64,000 nt of DNA from Neorhodopirellula pilleata (GTDB taxonomy: Bacteria; Planctomycetota; Planctomycetia; Pirellulales; Pirellulaceae). This document shows positions 34,192-42,828 of this stretch, piece after piece. The notes below the pieces were generated by a model, which was not told the origin of the DNA, did not search any database, and saw only the letters and a program-made list of their open reading frames with translations. The translations under genes were made by a program, and so were the position numbers. The stretch is from the NCBI RefSeq assembly GCF_007859915.1, contig NZ_SJPM01000010.1, positions 128,743-192,742 of the forward strand, written 5' to 3'. How positions within the stretch are numbered: position 1 is the stretch's first letter; every line of letters begins with the position of its first letter.

Positions 34192-36197
34192 TGTTTTTGT
34201 TTAGGTTACTGCGTTGGTTACCGATTGCGAGTTTATGCTTTGCGATTGTGTGTTCAAGCTTAAATGCGGGAGACTTGCCGGACGGTTCGCAGCAATGGCA
34301 GCGCGATTACCAATCCGCCATCGTTCCGATCCTGAATCAGTTTTGTGCCGAGTGCCATCGTGGCGAAGACGCTCACGGATTCGATTTAGATCGATTCCAG
34401 GACACCGACTCCCTGCATCGTGAGTCGGCGGTTTGGGATGAAGTTGGTAAACGAATCCGACTCAATGAAATGCCGCCCGAGGGAAGTCCAGGACTGAGCG
34501 ACCCGCAAAAGGCTGCCTTCCACCGTTGGCTTGATTCTCGCCCCGGTCGTGACCTTTGTGCGACGTTGGCGACTGATGAAACGAAGTCTTGGTACCGCGG
34601 CTACGTCATGAGTCGACGCCTGACGCGAACGGAGTATCTCAACTGCGTGAGCGATCTGGTCGCGGTTCGGATCGATCCGTCGCTGGAGATTCCTTCCGAT
34701 GGAGCAGGCGGGGAAGGTTTTGATACGTCCGGAGATTCGTTGTTCACCTCGGCGGTCCATGTCGAACAATACCTCGCCGTCGCGGACTCGGTTATCGGTC
34801 AATCGATTGCTCAAGCAAAGCGGACATCTTCGATCGACTTTGACTCGACATCGAGTGAGCCCCATTCGGATCAAGGGTTGGCCACGCAGTTGTTGCACAA
34901 TGCGATCGCCAAATCCAAAACGACCGAGAATGAACCGGAGCATCGAGGGATAGCGGCGGATGTCGTCAAGACGTTTGCCCGTCGGGCTTGGCGTCGTCCG
35001 GTTTCGGATGACGAGGTTGACCGATTGATGACGCTCTTCGACTTGGCCCGCAAGGAACAGGCCTCTTTCGGTGAAGCCGTTGGTAACGCGATGATGGCGC
35101 TTCTCGTGTCGCCTCACTTTTTGTTCGTCGTTGAAACCGAAACACCCGATGGCGGTGTGCAGCGACTCACTCCGCATCAACTTGCGACCCGGATGGCCTT
35201 GTTCATCTGGTCGTCGCTTCCGGACGAGGAATTGCTCCGCGCGGCCGATGAGAATCGACTCGACTCAAAAGAACAAGTCATCGCTCAGGCTCAACGAATG
35301 GTTTCCGATCCGAAGGCGAGGGCTCTTGGTGAAAACTTTGGTTTGCAGTGGCTCGGCCTGACACATTTCTTGCACGCTACGTCGCCGGACAATGATCTCT
35401 ATCCCCACTATAGTGAACGTTTGGCGGAAGACCTTCGCGAGGAAGCCGTGCGATCGGTTTGGTCCGTGTTTCGCGATGGGCGTTCATTGTTGGAACTGAT
35501 CGACAGCGACCATGTGCAGATCAACGGCACTTTGGCATCCCATTACGGAATCGAACTGGCTGCGGATGCGGATTGGCAAGAAGTCCCCGTCCCCAATCGT
35601 CGACGCGGTGGCGTGATCACACTCGGAGCCGTCTTGTCGGCGGCATCTTATCCGCGCAGGACCAGCCCCGTGCTGAGAGGGCGTTGGGTGCTCGAAGAAA
35701 TTCTGGGCGGACGTGTTCCTCCGCCGCCGCCGAATGTTCCCCCCTTGGACGAATCCGAGGCCGACCACGCCAGCACGTTGCGAGAACGATTGGAACTTCA
35801 CCGAAAAAATCCCGACTGCGCCGCTTGTCACAACCGCATGGACCCGCTCGGGTTCGGATTGGAAAATTTCGACGCGATCGGACGCTGGCGAGATCAGGAC
35901 GGCGAAACTCCGATTGATTCGACGGGAAAATTGCCTTCGGGCGAAACGTTCAACGGACCCGAAGAACTCAAGCGGGTCTTGTTGAATCGTTCAGGAGAGT
36001 TTAAACGTCATTTCGTCAAGAAGATGCTCGGATTCGCGTTGGGTCGCGAACTCAATGAATTCGACGACTGTGTCATCAACGACGCCTTGAAGGCGCTCGA
36101 TGCCAACGATCAGCGAGCTTCGGTCCTCATCGAGACGATTGTGACAAGCTATCCGTTTCAGCACCGATACTTTAAAGCCGCAACAAAAACCAACTAG
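34191..36197 (+). CDS. Planctomycete DUF1592/DUF1588-type protein with two haem-binding CxxCH sites
   Basis: A 668-residue exported protein. After a signal peptide (LPIASLCFAIVCSSL) come a cytochrome-c-like motif CAECH near residue 50, then the usual set of planctomycete domains: DUF1587 (LTRTEYLNCVSDL), DUF1595 (FARRAWRRPVSDDEVDRLM), DUF1592 (LATRMALFIWSSLPDEELL), DUF1588 (RRGGVITLGAVLSAASYPRR) and DUF1585, with a second motif CAACH in CAACHNRMDPLGFGLENFD. The family is nearly always paired with a DUF1552 protein, as here. Biochemical role is not established. The TAG stop lies inside the repeat that follows. Confidence 0.9.
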   Translation: MFLFRLLRWLPIASLCFAIVCSSLNAGDLPDGSQQWQRDYQSAIVPILNQFCAECHRGEDAHGFDLDRFQDTDSLHRESAVWDEVGKRIRLNEMPPEGSPGLSDPQKAAFHRWLDSRPGRDLCATLATDETKSWYRGYVMSRRLTRTEYLNCVSDLVAVRIDPSLEIPSDGAGGEGFDTSGDSLFTSAVHVEQYLAVADSVIGQSIAQAKRTSSIDFDSTSSEPHSDQGLATQLLHNAIAKSKTTENEPEHRGIAADVVKTFARRAWRRPVSDDEVDRLMTLFDLARKEQASFGEAVGNAMMALLVSPHFLFVVETETPDGGVQRLTPHQLATRMALFIWSSLPDEELLRAADENRLDSKEQVIAQAQRMVSDPKARALGENFGLQWLGLTHFLHATSPDNDLYPHYSERLAEDLREEAVRSVWSVFRDGRSLLELIDSDHVQINGTLASHYGIELAADADWQEVPVPNRRRGGVITLGAVLSAASYPRRTSPVLRGRWVLEEILGGRVPPPPPNVPPLDESEADHASTLRERLELHRKNPDCAACHNRMDPLGFGLENFDAIGRWRDQDGETPIDSTGKLPSGETFNGPEELKRVLLNRSGEFKRHFVKKMLGFALGRELNEFDDCVINDALKALDANDQRASVLIETIVTSYPFQHRYFKAATKTN

Positions 36198-36313
36198 TGG
36201 TCTGTCACAGCTAAACATTAGGGTTCGCTGTAGTGGATCTTGTTAAAGATCCGACCGCTACAGGATCTTTAACAAGATCCACTACCCTAACTTTTAGCTG
36301 TGACAGACCACTA
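36195..36313. repeat. 119-bp palindromic MITE-like element
   Basis: Ends TAGTGGTCTGTCACAGCTAA and TTAGCTGTGACAGACCACTA are inverted repeats, and internal arms GTAGTGGATCTTGTTAAAG and CTTTAACAAGATCCACTAC extend the pairing. The element is bounded by TA on each side, in keeping with the TA target of IS630/Tc1-type MITEs. Its first three bases form the stop codon of the preceding gene. A diverged end (TAGTAGTCTATCGCAGCT) is at 56981. Confidence 0.85.
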
Positions 36314-36385
36314 GAACCAACCTGAAAACCATTATCCGCTGCTTAGTAGCAAGTTTCGCTACCCTAAAATAAAGTGCATTCTATC

Positions 36386-37765
36386 ATGCCCAAACGTATT
36401 ACCAGATCGCAGTTCGACCGCCGACGATTTCTGCGTGGAAGCGGCGTGTTGTTGGGTATGCCGTTTCTTCCATCGTTGGCTCGCGCTGATTCGACCACGT
36501 CGAGTCAAGACCAAGGACCCACGGGCGATGAGGCGACTGGCAAGCCGCCGCTGCGTACCGCGTTCCTGTATTTCCCCAACGGCGTCTGGGAGAAGGATTG
36601 GGTGCCCACATCAACGGGAACCGAGTATGAACTTTCGCCCACGCTCAAGCCGCTCGAACATCTTCGAGATGATGTCACCATTTTGTCTGGATTAGACAAA
36701 ATGCATTCACACGGCGGCGACGGGCACTATGCCAAAACTGCCAACTTTTTAACCGGCATGCCGGTCGCCAAGACCACCGGAAAGGACATCAGTAGTGGGG
36801 GCATTTCGGTCGATCAACTGATCGCTTCACATCGCGGGAAACAGACGCCGCTTCCGTCCCTCGAGCTCGGAACCGAACCCGTTATCAGCGGAATCGATAG
36901 CAATGTGGGCTACACGCGTTTATACGGATCGCATATTTCGTGGCAAACCCCCACACGGCCTGTCGCCAAGGACATTAACCCGCGTGTCGTTTACGAAAGA
37001 CTGTTCGGCAAAGGGCTTCAGTCCAAAGGAAAGGACACTCAGTCGTATCAAAACCTGCTTGATTATGTCCTCGAGGATGCGAGGCAGATTCGTGGGAAAC
37101 TTGGTCGCGACGATCAGTTCAAAATGGACGAGTATCTCGACGCGGTTCGTGCCGTCGAGCAACGGATCGAATACGCCGCGAAACATCCCTCACGTTCTTG
37201 GGAACAGTCGACGAACGACGCAAGCATACCCGCACCCGAGTCGGGAACTCCTGGCGATTTCCGCGAACACATCGATGTGATGCTCGATCTGATGGTATTG
37301 GCTTTTCAAACGGATTCGACGCGCGTGGCGACGTTCATGTTCGCCAACGATGTTTCCGGACGCGGTTTTTCGTTTCTCGAAGGCGTTCGTGGTGGACACC
37401 ACGAACTCTCTCATCACGAGAACAAGGAAGAAAAAATTCAGCAATATCAGCGGATCAATTACTGGCACGTCGAGCAGTTCGTCAAAATGCTCGACAAAAT
37501 GAAAGCGATCCCCGAAGGGGAAGGGACGTTGTTAGACAACAGCATGATCATGTTCGGTTCGAGTTTCTCCGACGGCAATCGGCACGATCCCGATAACCTA
37601 CCGATCGTGCTCGCCGGTCATGGTGGAGGAACGATTCGCGGCGGCCAACACCTTGCCGCACAAGGACAGGTTCCGATTTGCAATCTGTACTTGTCGATGC
37701 TGCGTCGGCACGGCATCGACCTAGAAAGCTTCGGTGATAGCAACGCGGAAATCGCGAATTTGTAA
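36386..37765 (+). CDS. DUF1552 protein, exported by the Tat route
   Basis: A 459-residue protein. The ATG at 36386 gives a leader with twin Arg, FDRRRFLRGSGVLLGMPF. The body matches DUF1552: AFLYFPNGVWEKDW, HSHGGDGHYAKTANFLTG, the ERLFGKG segment, LDLMVLAFQTDSTRVATF, HHELSHHENKEEK, and SSFSDGNRHDPDNLPIVLAG. This resembles the DUF1501/sulfatase-like arrangement of planctomycete secreted proteins. It is the standard partner of the DUF1592 protein upstream, separated here by the repeat at 36195. Function unknown. Confidence 0.9.
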   Translation: MPKRITRSQFDRRRFLRGSGVLLGMPFLPSLARADSTTSSQDQGPTGDEATGKPPLRTAFLYFPNGVWEKDWVPTSTGTEYELSPTLKPLEHLRDDVTILSGLDKMHSHGGDGHYAKTANFLTGMPVAKTTGKDISSGGISVDQLIASHRGKQTPLPSLELGTEPVISGIDSNVGYTRLYGSHISWQTPTRPVAKDINPRVVYERLFGKGLQSKGKDTQSYQNLLDYVLEDARQIRGKLGRDDQFKMDEYLDAVRAVEQRIEYAAKHPSRSWEQSTNDASIPAPESGTPGDFREHIDVMLDLMVLAFQTDSTRVATFMFANDVSGRGFSFLEGVRGGHHELSHHENKEEKIQQYQRINYWHVEQFVKMLDKMKAIPEGEGTLLDNSMIMFGSSFSDGNRHDPDNLPIVLAGHGGGTIRGGQHLAAQGQVPICNLYLSMLRRHGIDLESFGDSNAEIANL

Positions 37766-37798
37766 AAGGGTTCGGCAAGTGAATGCTTTTGTACCTGT

Positions 37799-37884
37799 CC
37801 GAATAGGGGTCTGACCCTTTGGAGGCGTGTCGAATTTCGCTGGCGTTTATGGCCTCGCCGGAGAGGGTCAGACCCCTTTTCGAT
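37799..37884. repeat. AGGGGTCTGACCCT inverted-repeat element, copy 1
   Basis: Arms AGGGGTCTGACCCTTTGGAG and CGCCGGAGAGGGTCAGACCC flank a 28-nt centre. A second copy in opposite orientation is at 51308-51395. It lies between the convergent DUF1552 and dockerin genes, where it could also act as a terminator. Confidence 0.85.
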
Positions 37885-37891
37885 TAGGTTC

Positions 37892-38875
37892 TTAGAACCG
37901 CAATCGGATCACGCGTTCAAAACCGTCGAGTAGCCGGTTTTGTAAGTCACCACCGATACCGGCACTTTCAAGAACGGTCGCGGCGCTCTGTCGTAATTGC
38001 AGCAGTTCGGTGTCGCTAAACGAACGATCGGCCGTGGTTTCGCGATAGAGATCGACGAAGGCGAAGACGCTAGACATGGACGGGAAACGCAGGTTGGTTT
38101 GCAAGCCTCGCAAGTTGTCCAACAGTCCGCCGATGGTTGAGAACGACAAACCACCTTCAAGTGAGTCGACGATCCGATCGGCGGTTTGAAGGATCTCAGG
38201 CGAGATCTCGTTCAACCGATCGGTTAAGGAGTCAGGCAGCGAATCAAGTACGTCTCGGACGCGGCGACGCACGTTCTCAACGTTCGTCGAATCAAGTCCC
38301 ACCAAATCCACGATGCTTTCAACCCGCTCGAGAACCGCCGAGGTTCGTTCGGTTGTCGACAATTCACGATCTCGAGTAATCTCGGCGATTTCACCGATCA
38401 CGTCCGCAACAGCTTGCCGTGGCAAGTTCACGTCGCGACGCAACGTGTTCAGCTCGGATACGAATGTTCGCACGGAATCTCGCAACGAGCCCGACACTTC
38501 GTTCGCGACGTCTTCACCGACGGTTGGCAGCGTGCGAAGCACCGAATCAACCAAATCCACTCGATCCGAATTGATTCGATTGATGATCCGAAGCGCATCA
38601 ACGGACGTCAAACGCCCGTTCCCATCGACGTCGAGTCGATCCAAGATCGCCGCGACTCGCGGAGGAACCGGAAGATCGGAAAGTTCACCACCCACTTCGG
38701 CGGCATTGAGTTCGTTGATGACTTCCAACGCATCGCGAGCCGTCACGGAACCATCCGCATTCACGTCTGCCGCGACGATCTCGGCGACCTCGGCTACCGC
38801 CGCCGCATCGGCGGCCAAAAGTCGGCGAGATTCGAGCGACTGAAAGGCAGGTCGAAAATGGGAACGTTTTATCAT
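37892..38875 (-). CDS. Exported dockerin/EF-hand protein with LEPR-XLL-type leader
   Basis: A 327-residue protein. The N-terminus reads FQSLESRRLLAA (about residues 11-22), the LExRxLLAA-type leader typical of large exported planctomycete proteins. Two calcium-binding dockerin-like repeats follow: DVNADGSVTARDALEVINEL and DVDGNGRLTSVDALRIINRI. The remaining 230 residues are helical and charged (DSLPDSLTDRLNEISPEIL), with no known enzyme motif. Likely a surface or extracellular scaffold or adhesion protein; the partner is unknown. Confidence 0.8.
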   Translation of the reverse strand: MIKRSHFRPAFQSLESRRLLAADAAAVAEVAEIVAADVNADGSVTARDALEVINELNAAEVGGELSDLPVPPRVAAILDRLDVDGNGRLTSVDALRIINRINSDRVDLVDSVLRTLPTVGEDVANEVSGSLRDSVRTFVSELNTLRRDVNLPRQAVADVIGEIAEITRDRELSTTERTSAVLERVESIVDLVGLDSTNVENVRRRVRDVLDSLPDSLTDRLNEISPEILQTADRIVDSLEGGLSFSTIGGLLDNLRGLQTNLRFPSMSSVFAFVDLYRETTADRSFSDTELLQLRQSAATVLESAGIGGDLQNRLLDGFERVIRLRF

Positions 38876-39156
38876 CCGTCAATCCTTCATCCGAGGACGC
38901 AGGTTCTTCAGTCGAACCATTCGATGTGGTGAAAATGAGTTAGCTGAACATCAGTCTAAACGTTAGATCACCGTCGGGCAAACACCTGAAAAACCGCCGC
39001 CGGCCGGCGATGCATGCGAAATTCACGCGTTACTTGATATCGGAGCACCTGTTCCCATCAAGCGGTGGTGTTCCAAATAGCGGTTCCCAGAGTTGAATTG
39101 GCAGCTTCAAAGTGGCTTGACCGTATGCTGGGATGGAATCGTTTACTTGGGAACCA

Positions 39157-40920
39157 CTAAATCTCGATCACGATCGACTCATCCACAGGATGAGACTGGC
39201 AGGCAAGGATGAAGCCTTCGGATTCCTCGGACTTGGTAATCGCGTCGCGACTGACCATTCTCACACGACCCGACGCGCATCGCACTTTGCACTGACCGCA
39301 GATACCGCTGCGGCATTCCCAGGGCAAAGTTACGCCGACTTGTTCAGCGGCCTCAAGGACTGTTGTTGACGAATCAATTTCAACCATGCGCGCCGAAGTT
39401 GAGAATGTGATGGTCGCTGTTTGGCCGTCGGCCAATCCGGACACCAGGTTGCCAATCGAACCATCGCTCACCTGATCATTGGCATTAATCACCGCTGTTG
39501 CTTTTGGCGAAACGAACTCTTCAGTCGAAACATTCTCGTTAGGGATACCTAGCGACACAATCGTTTTGCGAACGGCTTGCATCATCGCGTCGGGGCCGCA
39601 AAGAAAAATTGGCAAGTCTTCTAAATCGGAAATGAATTGACCCAGGTCCTCAGCGTTGATGTAGCCCGACTTGTCTTGCCATCGGCTGGCGGGGACATCG
39701 TTGCGTGTTTTAGGAAGCGATTGACTGAAAAAATTGAGAACCTGCAGGTTTTCGAATCGATTCGCCAAAAACTCCAACTCGTTGGCAAAGATCATGTCCT
39801 CCGCAGATCGCACCGCGTTGATGAAGTAGATCGTCCCGCCCCACGCTTGGTCGGTCAGGTTTCGCAAGATGGACATCAATGGCGTGATACCGACACCACC
39901 GGAGATCAACACCACCGCTTCGGCCTTCAGGTCATTGAAGAAGAACTTGCCCGCTGGAGCACCAACGCGAATCGAGTCGCCCGCTTTGACGACGTCGTGC
40001 ATAAATCGCGACGCAGTGCCTTCAGGATTCCGCTTAATGGTCAGTTCGACGTGGCCACGCTGGGTCGGCGACGAAGCAATCGTGTACGAGCGTTTGACTA
40101 TCGTCCCGTCAATGTTGAGCGTCAGATTCATGTACTGTCCAGGTTGGTGAACAAACGGGATCTCACCGCCGCCCGGCATAACGAAGCGGAATGTTTTAAC
40201 GTCGTTTGTCTCGCGACGAATATTTGCGACGACTAAATCACCATTCCAAAACTTGCGGGCAACGGTTGGTGCCGCGACCGCGTTTATTTTTGCCTTAGCC
40301 GCCCCACGACGAAGGTCAAGGTAGTGTTTGACACTGCGAAAACCAAGAATCGGCGTCAACACCGCGGCGAAAGCGAGGGGTTGACGAACGTCACTCTTTA
40401 CCAACATGTAATAGTGGACAACACCCAAAACTGCTGCGACATACGCAAGTCGATGCAAGAGTTTCCATCTCATCGGCCCTAGCTTCCGTATCATCGCGTT
40501 CGTGCTCGTTAAAGCAAGCGGCAACATTAACATCACCGCAATGAAACCAACTAGCAAAAATCGTCGAGAGAAAATTTCCTCGACGGTACTACTGACACTT
40601 CCCATTCGATCAAATACGACATAGATACCAAAATGAAGAGCAGCGTAGGCAAAGCCGTACAGCCCGAGGGCACGCCGATAGGCGATAAGACTGTTCCATC
40701 CCGTCAGCGTTCGTAGGGGTGTAACGATCAATGAAATGAACAAGAAGACGAGCGAAAGAATACCCGTGATGTGCAATGCATTGTTTACACCGTTTGCACC
40801 GAGTTGCCCTTGCCAAGTATCCCAACCAAGCATCAGAAGCGGACCAATTCCAGCCAGAATCACAAGATTGCGATAGTATGAAATATTCATCGTGTAAGAA
40901 TCCATCTTCCGGATAGGCAT
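39157..40920 (-). CDS. msrQ: MsrQ-like haem membrane protein fused to NAD(P)H reductase and 2Fe-2S ferredoxin
   Basis: A 587-residue fusion. Residues about 1-205 form a ferric-reductase-like membrane domain of the MsrQ (YedZ) type, with helices and haem-ligand His candidates in ALHITG, ALHFGIY, LLHRLAY and VVHYYML. From about 225 to 460 is an FAD/NAD(P) reductase (KRSYTIASSP for FAD, GGVGITPLMSILRNL for nucleotide). The last 90 residues are a plant-type 2Fe-2S domain (CRSGICGQCKVRC, then a distal CQSHP). It should deliver electrons from NAD(P)H through flavin, Fe-S and haem to MsrP in the periplasm. Start ATG overlaps the msrP stop (TAATG). Confidence 0.88.
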   Translation of the reverse strand: MPIRKMDSYTMNISYYRNLVILAGIGPLLMLGWDTWQGQLGANGVNNALHITGILSLVFLFISLIVTPLRTLTGWNSLIAYRRALGLYGFAYAALHFGIYVVFDRMGSVSSTVEEIFSRRFLLVGFIAVMLMLPLALTSTNAMIRKLGPMRWKLLHRLAYVAAVLGVVHYYMLVKSDVRQPLAFAAVLTPILGFRSVKHYLDLRRGAAKAKINAVAAPTVARKFWNGDLVVANIRRETNDVKTFRFVMPGGGEIPFVHQPGQYMNLTLNIDGTIVKRSYTIASSPTQRGHVELTIKRNPEGTASRFMHDVVKAGDSIRVGAPAGKFFFNDLKAEAVVLISGGVGITPLMSILRNLTDQAWGGTIYFINAVRSAEDMIFANELEFLANRFENLQVLNFFSQSLPKTRNDVPASRWQDKSGYINAEDLGQFISDLEDLPIFLCGPDAMMQAVRKTIVSLGIPNENVSTEEFVSPKATAVINANDQVSDGSIGNLVSGLADGQTATITFSTSARMVEIDSSTTVLEAAEQVGVTLPWECRSGICGQCKVRCASGRVRMVSRDAITKSEESEGFILACQSHPVDESIVIEI

Positions 40921-41912
40921 TAAATGTTAACAGACAGATCGAGACCTTCGTACAGCGACGCGACTTGGTCCTCATAGCCGTTGAACATCAAGGTTTGTCG
41001 ACGACCGGTCTCCCCAATTCTTTGCTCGGTTGCTTGGCTCCAACGAGGGTGTGGGACATTCGGATTAACATTTGCCAAGAATCCATATTCCGATGGTGCG
41101 TATCGATTCCAGCTTGTTGGTGGCTCGTCGGAGAGCAGCGAGATCTTCACGATCGATTTGATTCCCTTGAATCCGTACTTCCAAGGCGTGACCAATCTGA
41201 CGGGGGCGCCGTCCTGTGCGGGCAATTCTTTGCCATAGAGCCCGACGGCTAGTAAGGTCAGCGGATGCATCGCCTCATCCAAACGCAAACCTTCGACGTA
41301 AGGCCACTGAAGAACGGTTGTCTTTTGCCCTGGCATCCGTTCCGGATCGTAGAGCGTCTCGAATGCGACATACTTGGCTTCGCTCATTGGTTCGACCGCA
41401 TCGATCACGTGTGATAATTGTAGTCCTGCCCAGGGAATCACCATCGACCATGCTTCGACACAACGCATTCGATAGATCCGCTCTTCGATCGGCCCCAACG
41501 TTTTGAGTTCAGGGATCGTGAACGTGGTTGGTTTGTGAACCATGCCCTCCACGCGGATTTGCCAGCCGGTCGTATCAAAATTTTTGGCCGTATCGGCGAC
41601 CGCGTTTTTATCAGTCGTAAACTCGTAGAAGTTGTTGTAGGAAATAATGCTTGACTCGCTCGTCATCGGCTCGTCGACATAGAATCCAAGCTCTCGCCGT
41701 TGGTCCTGAGTCAGATCCACTGACGTCAAATCGGAGATTGCCGCCGTCTCGAGTTCCATCTTGCGAACCGGATTGAACCACCGGTACAGCCCCGCAGAAG
41801 CTGCTAGCGTTCCCACAGCTCCGACCCCTCGGAGAAATCGTCGACGGTTCGCGTAGAGCGGATAGGGCGTGACTTCGCCGCGAAGGTCGCTACCGAAATG
41901 GTTCTCGCTCAA
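40920..41912 (-). CDS. msrP: Periplasmic methionine-sulfoxide reductase catalytic subunit MsrP
   Basis: A molybdopterin enzyme of the sulfite-oxidase fold that repairs methionine sulfoxide in exported proteins. At 330 residues it has a Tat leader (RRRFLRGVGAVGTLAASAG), the Mo ligand Cys151 in YRMRCVEAWSM, PWAGLQLSHVI, LPAQDGAPVRLVTPWKYGFK and the C-terminal PSEYGFLANVNPNVPHPRW typical of MsrP (YedY). It is transcribed with the msrQ-like fusion. A 220-nt gap separates it from the divergent Met-rich frame, so the two may share a regulatory region. Confidence 0.93.
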   Translation of the reverse strand: MSENHFGSDLRGEVTPYPLYANRRRFLRGVGAVGTLAASAGLYRWFNPVRKMELETAAISDLTSVDLTQDQRRELGFYVDEPMTSESSIISYNNFYEFTTDKNAVADTAKNFDTTGWQIRVEGMVHKPTTFTIPELKTLGPIEERIYRMRCVEAWSMVIPWAGLQLSHVIDAVEPMSEAKYVAFETLYDPERMPGQKTTVLQWPYVEGLRLDEAMHPLTLLAVGLYGKELPAQDGAPVRLVTPWKYGFKGIKSIVKISLLSDEPPTSWNRYAPSEYGFLANVNPNVPHPRWSQATEQRIGETGRRQTLMFNGYEDQVASLYEGLDLSVNI

Positions 41913-42132
41913 GTGAATGGCTCCTAGGGAAAGCGATGGAAATCAAATACTTATCGTGGGATTTTCCGCCAGACTTGTCATGTACCAGAAGATAGACGCC
42001 GCCATTGACCGGAAACTTACTTCCCGTCTAAGAATTTCACGAAACGCATACGGTAAGGCGAATAAAGAATGATCGCCATCTACCAAAAGACCGAGCGCAA
42101 CTCAGCCTTTTGGCGTACTTGTAAATGGAGTT

Positions 42133-42732
42133 GTGATGACCGTTGTCCGCCACGGTCTCACGATTGACGCGATCACGATTGCCGCAAGTCCCCGCTCGAC
42201 CTGTTCCGCTCAACCTCAGGCCATGTCAACCAAGCGTGTAGTCGGCTACCCCGATGATGCACGAGGACCACATGATGTATCCGATGGCGAACGACCCCAT
42301 GCCGATGGAAAAGGCTTAGGAAATGGCGTCGCCTGCGATGGTATAAAGGCGGGCGAGTCAATGATGGCTTTCGCCGATTTGCCGACGGTGATGGCCTACG
42401 AAATGCCGACGACCGCAATCATCGCAAAATCGGAGGCCTTGACCGCGATTGCTGAACATGCGACCATGACTACGGCGTCTGGCGCAACGATGGTGACCGA
42501 CGTCGAGATCAAGACTGCAATCCGAAAAGCATTCAGCGATCCGGCTCATTCCCAAGCGTTGCTTCAAACCATGATCTCGCGCGAGCCCGCATCGGCGATG
42601 TTCTCCGGTGCTCCTGTAAAAGCAGCTCCCATGTTCGCATCATAGCCCGCGATGAAGGCCAGCATGATACAAGACGCGATGATGCGTACGATGGTTCAAC
42701 CCGCGTTGGCCGCACCCGCGATGAGAAAATAG
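42133..42732 (+). pseudogene. Degraded Met-rich exported-protein-like gene
   Basis: The frame opens at 42133 and runs to a TAG at 42643-42645, then continues in the same frame for 28 more codons with the same composition (PAMKASMIQDAMMRTMVQ) to a second TAG at 42730-42732. A shifted frame at 42253-42318 reads MMHEDHMMYPMANDPMPMEK, so a Met/His-rich stretch appears to have lost its frame. The region 42358-42645 keeps IKTAIRKAFSDPAHSQALLQ and MISREPASAM. No family match. It may be a broken Met-rich protein, possibly a former substrate of the adjacent MsrP. Sequencing errors are an alternative. Confidence 0.4.
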
Positions 42733-42828
42733 TCAGCCCCCGTTCATTGTTCGCGGTCAGCTCGAAACTCAGGTCACTGACCATCGAGCAGGCCGTGAAG
42801 ACATCTAAATCGGATTTGGAATCGCCAT

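Noticed and set aside
41913..42132. GGAAAC-type text as an ECF -35 box upstream of msrP and the Met-rich frame
   Set aside because: No matching -10 at a suitable spacing could be paired with it consistently across the locus, so no promoter is called.
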